Source of the DNA: Eubacterium sp.
GTDB lineage: Bacteria > Bacillota > Clostridia > Lachnospirales > Lachnospiraceae
Assembly (NCBI GenBank): GCA_017445525.1
Contig: JAFSTZ010000415.1
Location: 1-13,190, forward strand
Direction: 5' to 3'
DNA: 13,190 bases
Under the pieces are notes generated by a model. It worked only from the letters and a program-made list of their open reading frames with translations. It was not told the DNA's origin and did no database searches. This document shows positions 7,347 to 13,190 of the stretch, in pieces. Made by a program: the position numbers and the translations under genes. The number at the start of each line of letters is the position of its first letter. The first letter of the stretch is position 1.

Positions 7347-7545
7347 GGTGGGGTCCTCCTGTGTGATATGCTGCCCGGAGCGCTTATGTGTGGCAGCATA
7401 TTTCTTGCAGGCACATAAAGCCTGCTTGAAATATGCTCCACACGCCGCTCCAGTATCAGGACTCTACAGAAATATCCATCATGATAAATCTGTAAAGAGC
7501 CCAATGGTTCTACGAGCCCGATACTCTGTACTGAGTAAAGATCTC
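7347..7545 (-). promoter_or_regulatory. Structured 5' leader with competing stems, candidate cis-regulatory RNA
   Basis: The promoter at 7551-7579 predicts a leader of about 200 nt before the 47-aa gene. It contains a small hairpin (7521-7535 core), then a hairpin at 7459-7502 (GGGCTCT, bulge, ACAGA paired with TCTGT, AGAGTCC; its G-U pair works only on the minus strand). Next comes a long hairpin at 7377-7451 with four perfect stem blocks: GGAGCG/CGCTCC, GTGTGG/CCACAC, GCATATTTC/GAAATATGC and GCAGGC/GCCTGC, 27 bp in all. The segment GGCAGCATAT (7392-7401) also pairs perfectly with ATATGCTGCC (7366-7375), five bases from the AGGAGG at 7355-7360. These two folds exclude each other, as in riboswitches. 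There is no U-tract, so translation control is more likely than termination. No T-box or other known class is recognised. Confidence 0.6.
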
Positions 7546-7550
7546 GGACA

Positions 7551-7579
7551 AATATAACAATTCGTGATTAGGCTGTAAA
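7551..7579 (-). promoter_or_regulatory. Sigma-A promoter for the 47-aa protein / TPR / tatD / rsmA operon
   Basis: On the minus strand TTTACA and TATATT are separated by 17 bases, with predicted initiation near 7544. It lies just downstream of the valS stop codon (7601). No intrinsic terminator separates it from valS, so read-through from valS is also possible. Confidence 0.72.
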
Positions 7580-7600
7580 AAGCCCGGTCATTCTCGATAA

Positions 7601-10252
7601 TTACTTTTCGAGTGAGGCGAGGCGCTCCTTGACCTGTGCCATCATACTCTGGTATTTCTCCTGCTTGGCGCGCTCTTCTGCGAGTTTCTCGGCAGGAGCC
7701 TTGTTGACGAAGTTCGGGTTGCCGAGCATCTTCTCAGATCTGGTAAGCTCACCTGCGAGACGCTTCTCTTCCTTCTTGAGACGCTCGATCTCTTTCTCTA
7801 CATCTACCAGCTCATCAAACGGAATATAGATGGTTCCATCCTCGATAACTACCGATACTGCATCGTCGGGTATACCGCTCTTATCTGCCTGAACCATAAC
7901 ATCACTTGCCAGTGCAAGTGTCTGGAAAAATACTTTGTTCTCCTCAAAGTCAGAACATACTGCATCAGAGGTTGACACTACATAAACAAGTGCCTTGCGA
8001 CTCGGCGGAACATTCATCTCTCCACGGAGATTCCTAATGCCGGAGACAGCATTTTTGATACGCTCAACCTTCTCCTCGTCCTCAGCAAAGTCGCGAGCCG
8101 TTGAGTAGCTCGGCCAGTCAGATACCATGATCGACTGCTCTGTATCATCTATGATCGTCTGATATATCTCCTCGGTTATAAACGGCATGTACGGATGCAA
8201 AAGCTTCAACGCATCGATCAGCACCGTCTTCAAAGTATACAATGCCGCTGCCTTGGTCTCATCGGTATCACTGTAGAGACGGGGCTTAACCATCTCGATA
8301 TACCAGTCACAGAACTCTTCCCAGATAAAATCATATATCTTTGATACCGCGATACCAAGTTCAAACTTCTCCATAAGATCGGTGACATCGCGGGTCAGAT
8401 TATTCATCTTTGATATGATCCAACGATCTGCCTGGGTGAGCTCATCCGATGATACGTTATCATATGAAAGGCCTTCATTTTTCTCGAAGTTCATCAGTAT
8501 AAATCGTGACGCGTTCCATACCTTGTTTGCGAAGTTTCTACTCGACTCTACCCTCTCCCAGTAGAAACGCATGTCGTTGCCGGGAGCGTTTCCTGTTACA
8601 AGAGTGAGACGGAGTGCGTCGGCCCCGTATTTATCTATGACCTCCAGAGGATCGATACCGTTGCCTAAAGACTTACTCATCTTGCGCCCCTGCGAATCAC
8701 GCACCAGGCCGTGGATAAGTACCGTATCAAAAGGCACATGACCGGTATGCTCGATCCCGGAAAACATCATCCTGATAACCCAGAAAAAGATGATATCATA
8801 ACCGGTTACAAGTGTGTTTGTAGGATAGAAATATTTAAACTCTTTTGTCTGCTCGGGCCAGCCCATCGTAGAGAACGGCCACAGTGCAGAACTGAACCAT
8901 GTATCAAGTGTATCTGGATCCTGACGCATGACCTTGCCGCACTTCGGGCAGGACGGACGGTCACCCTTGGTCACTATCATCTCACCGCAATCATCGCAGT
9001 AATAAGCCGGGATCCTGTGTCCCCACCAGAGCTGTCTCGATATACACCAGTCCCTGATGTTCTCAAGCCAATGAAAATAAGTCTTGTCAAAGTGCTCCGG
9101 AACAAACTTTGTTTCACCTTTTTTTACCGCGTCGATGGCAGGCTTTGCAAGCGGCTCCATCTTTACAAACCACTGCTCCTTGACTCTAGGCTCAACTGTA
9201 GTTCCGCATCGATAACAGGTTCCTACATTGTGGTCGTGATCCTCTGTCTTGATCAAAGCACCCTCAGCCTCGAGATCCTTTATAACAGCCTCTCTGGCTT
9301 CATATCTGTCCATACCGGCATACTGCGGATAATCTTCTACTATTTTAGCATCATCAGTCAGAACATTTATGATCGGGAGATTATGTCTCAGTCCGACCTC
9401 AAAGTCGTTCGGGTCGTGTGCCGGAGTGATCTTAACAACACCGGTTCCAAACTCCATATCTACATACTCGTCCGCGATAAGAGGGATCTCCCTGTGAACG
9501 ATAGGAAGTATCAAAGTCCTGCCAACCAGATCCTTATATCTCTCATCATCAGGATGAACCGCAACTGCAGTGTCTCCGAGAAGTGTCTCCGGACGGGTCG
9601 TAGCAAGCTCGATATAATCATCACTGTCCTTGAAACGATATCTCAGATGCCAAAAATGTCCCTTCTGATCCTCATACTCAACCTCTGCATCGGAGATGGT
9701 AGTAAGACACTTCGGACACCAGTTGATGATCTTCTCACCACGATAAATAAGCCCTTTATCATAAAGCTTTACAAATACTTCCTTAACAGCTTTGTTGCAG
9801 CCTTCATCCATGGTAAAGCGCTCACGCTCCCAGTCACAGGATGAGCCCATCTTTTTGAGCTGAGATACTATACGTCCGCCGTAGGTTTTTTTCCACTCCC
9901 AGGCACGATCCAAAAACGCTTCCCTGCCGATGTCATCCTTGGTCACTCCCTCAGCCTTCATCGCCTCTACGATCTTTGCCTCGGTCGCTATGGAAGCATG
10001 ATCGGTACCGGGCATCCACAGAGTCTCGTATCCCTGCATCCTCTTGAAACGGATAAGGATATCCTGAAGAGTATTGTCCAGAGCGTGTCCCATGTGAAGC
10101 TGCCCTGTAATATTCGGCGGCGGTATCACTATGGTATACGGATTTTTATCTTCATTTACCTCCGCATGAAAGTATCCTTTCTCCATCCATTTTTCATACA
10201 AACGATCCTCTATATCTTTCGGATCGTAGGTTTTCTCAAGTTCCTTGCGCAT
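7601..10252 (-). CDS. valS: Valyl-tRNA synthetase
   Basis: This class Ia aminoacyl-tRNA synthetase charges tRNA-Val in the cytoplasm. I choose the ATG at 10250-10252 (883 aa), preceded by AAAGGAGAAAG. A TTG 69 bases upstream is open but has no supporting site. In order: the HIGH-type motif [13 protein letters not shown] (44-56), [13 protein letters not shown] (79-91), the CP1 editing domain (about 215-350) with [18 protein letters not shown] (217-234), Cys pairs at 346/349 and 419/422 and 435/438, [17 protein letters not shown] (450-466), and KMSKS (524-528). The anticodon-binding helical domain follows (about 610-750), and a C-terminal coiled-coil arm (about 815-883) is typical of ValRS. Length is normal. 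It follows map by 76 bp with no terminator or T-box leader, so the two are probably co-transcribed. Confidence 0.98.
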   Translation of the reverse strand: MRKELEKTYDPKDIEDRLYEKWMEKGYFHAEVNEDKNPYTIVIPPPNITGQLHMGHALDNTLQDILIRFKRMQGYETLWMPGTDHASIATEAKIVEAMKAEGVTKDDIGREAFLDRAWEWKKTYGGRIVSQLKKMGSSCDWERERFTMDEGCNKAVKEVFVKLYDKGLIYRGEKIINWCPKCLTTISDAEVEYEDQKGHFWHLRYRFKDSDDYIELATTRPETLLGDTAVAVHPDDERYKDLVGRTLILPIVHREIPLIADEYVDMEFGTGVVKITPAHDPNDFEVGLRHNLPIINVLTDDAKIVEDYPQYAGMDRYEAREAVIKDLEAEGALIKTEDHDHNVGTCYRCGTTVEPRVKEQWFVKMEPLAKPAIDAVKKGETKFVPEHFDKTYFHWLENIRDWCISRQLWWGHRIPAYYCDDCGEMIVTKGDRPSCPKCGKVMRQDPDTLDTWFSSALWPFSTMGWPEQTKEFKYFYPTNTLVTGYDIIFFWVIRMMFSGIEHTGHVPFDTVLIHGLVRDSQGRKMSKSLGNGIDPLEVIDKYGADALRLTLVTGNAPGNDMRFYWERVESSRNFANKVWNASRFILMNFEKNEGLSYDNVSSDELTQADRWIISKMNNLTRDVTDLMEKFELGIAVSKIYDFIWEEFCDWYIEMVKPRLYSDTDETKAAALYTLKTVLIDALKLLHPYMPFITEEIYQTIIDDTEQSIMVSDWPSYSTARDFAEDEEKVERIKNAVSGIRNLRGEMNVPPSRKALVYVVSTSDAVCSDFEENKVFFQTLALASDVMVQADKSGIPDDAVSVVIEDGTIYIPFDELVDVEKEIERLKKEEKRLAGELTRSEKMLGNPNFVNKAPAEKLAEERAKQEKYQSMMAQVKERLASLEK

Positions 10253-10328
10253 GACTTTCTCCTTTTTATTTATATGATATAAATATTGGCTTATAAATAA
10301 TGCATTTGATCGATCATTCAAGCCGGAA

Positions 10329-11201
10329 TCAGTACGACAGTATCTCGCATCCGTCCTCTGTTACAAGTACTTCAACCTCCCACTGTGCGGAAGGCAATCC
10401 GTCATCGGTATAAACTGTCCAGCCGTTATCCTCGTCAATAAAAATCTTATCCTTGCCCATATTCACCATGGGTTCGATAGTAAATACCATGCCCGGCACC
10501 ATCAGCATCTCGGTCCCCGGCTTGGATACGTAACTCACAAACGGATCCTCATGAAACTCCAGCCCGCAGCCATGACCACCTATCTCCTTCACGACTGAAT
10601 AGCCGTTTTTCAATGCATGCTGGTGAACTGCATGTCCCATATCTCCCATAAAGGTCCAGGGCTTAACGGCTTTTATGCCTTCCTCCATGCACTCCTTGGT
10701 GACCTCCACCAGACGACGCCACTCCGGATCGACATCTCCTATCATGTACATCCTGGATGAATCGGAAAAGTATCCGTCAAGGATAGTGGAACAGTCAACA
10801 TTTATGATATCTCCCTCCTGCAGTATCACATCTGTTGAAGGGATACCGTGACACACCTGATCATTGATCGAGGTGCATACATTTTTAGGATACCCCTCAT
10901 AGTTGAGATCTGCAGGGATACCTCCCATCTTTGCAGTGGTTGTCGCCACGATGTCATCTATCTCCTGGGTGTTCATACCGGCATGTATCTTCTCGCCGAT
11001 CTCATCAAGCACGGCTATATTTATCACAGCACTTCTCTTGATGCCTTCTATATCCTTTTCACTTTTCAGCAATCCCCTGTCCGGTACGATATGTCCTTTC
11101 TTCTCGTAGCTCAGGATCCTCTCATCAAAAGCCTCATGACACATCTTGTACTTTTTTCCGCTACCGCACCAGCAAGGCGCATTTCTCTGCCATTTTTTCA
11201 T
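10329..11201 (-). CDS. map: Type I methionine aminopeptidase with N-terminal SEC-C zinc motif
   Basis: The enzyme removes the initiator methionine from nascent proteins. The 290 residues open with a SEC-C motif, [13 protein letters not shown] (10-22; ligands C10, C12, C21, H22), which probably binds zinc and helps ribosome contact. The pita-bread catalytic fold keeps all five metal ligands: D136 and D147 ([15 protein letters not shown]), H210 (GGHGCG), E243 (FTIEPMVN) and E275 (QWEVEVLV). The substrate-contacting H217 is in FHEDP. The start is supported by TTGGAG seven bases upstream and by a promoter at 11245-11273. It is first in an operon with valS. Many Firmicutes carry such a SEC-C form beside a plain map gene; a second copy elsewhere is not visible here. 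Confidence 0.97.
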   Translation of the reverse strand: MKKWQRNAPCWCGSGKKYKMCHEAFDERILSYEKKGHIVPDRGLLKSEKDIEGIKRSAVINIAVLDEIGEKIHAGMNTQEIDDIVATTTAKMGGIPADLNYEGYPKNVCTSINDQVCHGIPSTDVILQEGDIINVDCSTILDGYFSDSSRMYMIGDVDPEWRRLVEVTKECMEEGIKAVKPWTFMGDMGHAVHQHALKNGYSVVKEIGGHGCGLEFHEDPFVSYVSKPGTEMLMVPGMVFTIEPMVNMGKDKIFIDEDNGWTVYTDDGLPSAQWEVEVLVTEDGCEILSY

Positions 11202-11244
11202 TTTTATGCTCCAATACCTACTTCTATGATGTCATACAGAGTTT

Positions 11245-11273
11245 ACTATAACACAAAATCAGCTCTCTATCAA
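11245..11273 (-). promoter_or_regulatory. Sigma-A promoter for map-valS
   Basis: On the minus strand TTGATA and TATAGT are separated by 17 bases. Predicted initiation is near 11238, giving a leader of about 37 bases, too short for a T-box. It faces away from the plus-strand promoter at 11292-11320, only 18 bases apart. Confidence 0.75.
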
Positions 11274-11291
11274 GAGAAAAATAAAAAAATC

Positions 11292-11320
11292 TTTACAGAC
11301 ATATCGTTGCATGTTATACT
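11292..11320 (+). promoter_or_regulatory. Sigma-A promoter for the DUF4190-like gene
   Basis: TTTACA and TATACT are separated by 17 bases on the plus strand. Initiation is predicted near 11327, about 77 bases before the chosen start at 11404. With the map promoter it forms a compact divergent pair. Confidence 0.75.
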
Positions 11321-11403
11321 TAACGAGACGGTGACTGCATTTATAAACTCAAGAATCTATGGTTTTACATTGTATTTTTCATAATGAATACTGGAATAAA
11401 AAT

Positions 11404-11850
11404 ATGACTGATAATAAAAACAAAAAAGCACCTGCAAGATCTGCTCTTGCCCTCGGGATCCTCGGAATAATACTTGCAATAATAATGGGATTTTTTTTCG
11501 GTATCATCGGGGCAGGTTTCTCATTTATAGTAGGCGTGATCGCGATCATCCTCGGATGTAGATCAAGAAAAATAACTGATAAAAATAAAGGCAAGGGCGG
11601 TCTCGTAACCGGGATCATCACTGTCATATTTGCATGCGCCGTAAGTGTGGTTGCGTTCATAGCTGTCGATATCGCTCACAATGAGGCAAACAATCTGGGA
11701 TTCACGATGCTCGCAGAAAAAGCCGGCTCACTGAAATTCGGATTTATAGGATTCGCCTGGGGACTGTCCGACGAAGACAAGCTGAATGAGTTAAAAGGTG
11801 AGCTGGATGCGGCAGTGAGACAACGTGCGCAAAAGTCATTTTCTAACTGA
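11404..11850 (+). CDS. Small DUF4190-like multi-pass membrane protein
   Basis: The protein has 148 residues from the ATG at 11404. An upstream ATG at 11359 would add 15 unlikely residues, and the ribosome binding site is weak (TGGA) at either. A charged start (MTDNKNKKAPARSA) leads into a Gly/Ile-rich hydrophobic block (about 13-52) that holds two membrane passes. A basic loop follows (CRSRKITDKNKGKG, 52-65) and then a third segment (about 66-89). The repeated pattern ALGILGIIL...GVIAIILG...GKGGLVTGIITVI is typical of DUF4190-type domains. The C-terminal 58 residues are polar and include a short helix-forming end (SDEDKLNELKGELDAAVRQ). Function is unknown for the family. It is monocistronic as far as can be seen. 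Confidence 0.8.
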   Translation: MTDNKNKKAPARSALALGILGIILAIIMGFFFGIIGAGFSFIVGVIAIILGCRSRKITDKNKGKGGLVTGIITVIFACAVSVVAFIAVDIAHNEANNLGFTMLAEKAGSLKFGFIGFAWGLSDEDKLNELKGELDAAVRQRAQKSFSN

Positions 11851-11863
11851 ATAGATCTTTTAG

Positions 11864-11897
11864 TTTTCCGGATAGAGTTCATGGACTTATCCGAAAA
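11864..11897. other. Hairpin just after the DUF4190-like gene
   Basis: CGGATA (11869-11874) pairs with TATCCG (11888-11893), continued inward by AGT/ACT and outward by TTTT/AAAA around a bulged C. It sits 14 bases after the stop codon at 11850. It has no U-tract on either strand, so classical rho-independent termination is doubtful. It may protect the transcript 3' end. Confidence 0.35.
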
Positions 11898-12007
11898 ATC
11901 ATACTTTAGAAAAGTGATAACATATAAACTCTGAATAATCTGTATATCTCTAATTATTTGTCAAATAAATGTCGATATATATCCCGTAACTATAGGTTTC
12001 TGCGGAT

Positions 12008-12038
12008 GAATGTATGAGGATACATTCGTGTTATTTTT
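12008..12038 (+). terminator. Terminator-like hairpin with T-rich tail upstream of the calcium-binding gene
   Basis: GAATGTAT (12008-12015) pairs perfectly with ATACATTC (12020-12027) around the loop GAGG, followed by GTG and TTATTTTT. The AT-rich 8-bp stem would make a weak terminator for the DUF4190-like transcript, or a leader hairpin of the next gene. A distal TCTGCG/CGCAGA pair (about 11999-12004 and 12050-12055) brackets it. In the rest of the 242-base gap I see only a small palindrome, TATTTGTCAAATA (11955-11967), and no convincing promoter. Confidence 0.4.
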
Positions 12039-12092
12039 GTACTGAAAAACGCAGATCGTGATCAACAATTTAATACATGGAGGTGTGTAGCC

Positions 12093-13172
12093 ATGGTGAT
12101 TACATCAAGTGATGTCGCTATGAGTTCAGGCAGAGCTTACAAGCGACAGACACGTGATCGGTCATCGGTTCAGGGCTGGGGCGAAGTCTTGGATGCTACG
12201 ACATCGCCTACAGCTACGGAGAGCCGGACGATCACGAAAAAAACAACGTCAACCGAAGTCGTAGAGATGTATCAAAACTACGATGTGCGGGGCAGGTTCC
12301 TGTCATCTGATACTGCGCAGGTATCATCAGCGAAGGGTCGGTACCGGGGTTCGGATGAACCGAAAGCGATATTCAGACCGCTGTCTATAAGAGAGTTGTT
12401 TCATCTGCTCTTAAGGCAGAGAAAAGAACTCTTTGACAGGTTTATCGAGAACTACCGTACGGGGATGCGCGTGATGCGGGAGTATCGCATGGAGAACGTC
12501 CCAGAGGACGAGGAAGGCTCGTACGAATACGAGTGCGAGCTGACCGGCTTCGATACGAACGGAAGTGTCACTACCGCTGACGGCAGGCAGATCGACTTTG
12601 ATGCTTCGCTATTCCTCGGACGAAGCTATGAGAGGACAGAGACACCACGCAAGCTGTCTATGGATGGCGGGCTGGTCGATCCACTGGTCATCAACTTCGG
12701 AACCGGCAGTACAGAGCTTACAGGCCGTACATTTGACTTTGATCTGGATGCGGATGGCGAGCTCGACAACATCGCAGTTCTCGGACAAGCTTGCGGATTC
12801 CTCGCATATGACAAAAACGGCGACGGGATCATCAATGACGGAAGCGAACTTTTCGGCGCCAAGTCGGGTGACGGGTTTGCCGATCTGTCAGTCTACGATG
12901 CGGATGGAAACGGCTGGATCGACGAGGCAGATCCCATCTATGACACGCTGAAGATCTGGTCCAAAGACTCTGCCGGCAAGGATGTCCTCGTAGGACTCGG
13001 GGTGCGTGGGATCGGTGCGATCTTTTTGGGAAATGCTCCGACGGAGTTTTCACTGAAGGATCTTGCAAATGATACACGCGGTGTGATCCGTTCAACGGGA
13101 GTATTTTTACATGAAGACGGGACACCGGGGACCATCCAGCAGGTGGATCTTGCAAAGAAAAAAGCCGGATGA
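12093..13172 (+). CDS. Protein with RTX-type C-terminal EF-hand-like calcium-binding module
   Basis: The 359 residues start at an ATG with GGAGG nine bases upstream. No signal peptide or membrane segment is seen. Residues 1-90 are Ser/Thr/Arg-rich and look disordered. Residues 95-135 form a basic helical region (IRELFHLLLRQRKELFDRF), and an acidic linker follows. The C-terminal module (about 195-325) starts DPLVINFGTG and carries calcium-loop-like motifs: FDFDLDADGELDNI (214-227), DKNGDGIINDGSELFG (240-255) and DADGNGWIDEADP (269-281), then LKIWSKD. This order (DPLV, FDFD, DxNGDGxIDDGSELFG, DADGDGxID, L-x-x-W) is familiar from the C-termini of secreted RTX/hemolysin-type proteins, but no GGxGxDxxx repeats are present. 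A calcium-binding surface or secreted role is inference; the export route is unknown. Confidence 0.85.
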   Translation: MVITSSDVAMSSGRAYKRQTRDRSSVQGWGEVLDATTSPTATESRTITKKTTSTEVVEMYQNYDVRGRFLSSDTAQVSSAKGRYRGSDEPKAIFRPLSIRELFHLLLRQRKELFDRFIENYRTGMRVMREYRMENVPEDEEGSYEYECELTGFDTNGSVTTADGRQIDFDASLFLGRSYERTETPRKLSMDGGLVDPLVINFGTGSTELTGRTFDFDLDADGELDNIAVLGQACGFLAYDKNGDGIINDGSELFGAKSGDGFADLSVYDADGNGWIDEADPIYDTLKIWSKDSAGKDVLVGLGVRGIGAIFLGNAPTEFSLKDLANDTRGVIRSTGVFLHEDGTPGTIQQVDLAKKKAG

Positions 13173-13190
13173 TACCGGCGCGTGATCGAA

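Noticed and set aside
7347..7545. T-box, 6S RNA or SRP RNA identity for the structured leader
   Set aside because: No T-box core sequence, no closing end-to-end stem as in 6S RNA, and no SRP helix 8 motif could be found by eye.
8711..9844. Long plus-strand open frame (377 codons) antisense to valS
   Set aside because: It lies wholly within the strongly supported valS gene, its translation has no recognisable domain, and no ribosome binding site or promoter supports it.
10253..10328. Possible T-box leader for valS
   Set aside because: The map-valS gap is only 76 bases, AT-rich, with no T-box consensus or terminator. The map leader (about 37 bases) is also too short.
11940..11985. Sigma-28 (motility) promoter suggested by GTCGATAT
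   Set aside because: No matching TAAA -35 element occurs at the required spacing.

Overview
The window reads as a chromosomal segment of a Gram-positive, low-to-mid GC Clostridia bacterium, most likely a Lachnospiraceae member. The evidence is the SEC-C-tagged methionine aminopeptidase, the zinc-ribbon/TPR membrane protein, a lipoprotein-type solute-binding protein, strong AGGAGG-like ribosome binding sites, and several near-consensus sigma-A promoters with 17-nt spacers. The genus assignment is inference. I see no tRNA, rRNA, CRISPR array, transposase or phage gene.

Layout. Bases 1-3605 (minus strand) hold a signalling unit. A strong promoter (3577-3605) drives a MalE-like solute-binding lipoprotein (2286-3512). 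Its stop codon overlaps the start of a two-pass membrane GGDEF-EAL protein (346-2289) whose GGDEF domain is degenerate and whose EAL domain looks intact. A nested hairpin (287-339) follows, and then the N-terminus of a membrane-anchored protein that runs off the window (1-241). No permease or ATPase gene is present, so the binding protein is more likely a sensor subunit for c-di-GMP turnover than part of a transporter. This resembles the NspS-MbaA arrangement of Vibrio.

Bases 3639-7579 (minus strand) hold a probable operon with its own promoter (7551-7579). It has a roughly 200-nt, highly structured leader with mutually exclusive stems, a 47-aa small protein (7203-7346), a zinc-ribbon/TPR/transmembrane/coiled-coil protein (5643-7181), tatD (4756-5583) and rsmA (3639-4571). 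A 149-bp long-hairpin element (4588-4736) lies between tatD and rsmA.

Bases 7601-11273 (minus strand) hold map (type I methionine aminopeptidase with SEC-C zinc motif) and valS (valyl-tRNA synthetase), transcribed together from a promoter at 11245-11273. A divergent promoter (11292-11320) drives a plus-strand DUF4190-like small membrane protein (11404-11850). After a 242-bp intergenic stretch with hairpins comes a plus-strand protein of 359 aa (12093-13172). It carries an RTX-type C-terminal calcium-binding module but has no RTX repeats and no signal peptide.

The items most worth following up are the binding-protein/GGDEF-EAL pair, the structured leader in front of the 47-aa protein, the long-hairpin element before rsmA, and the orphan RTX-like calcium module.
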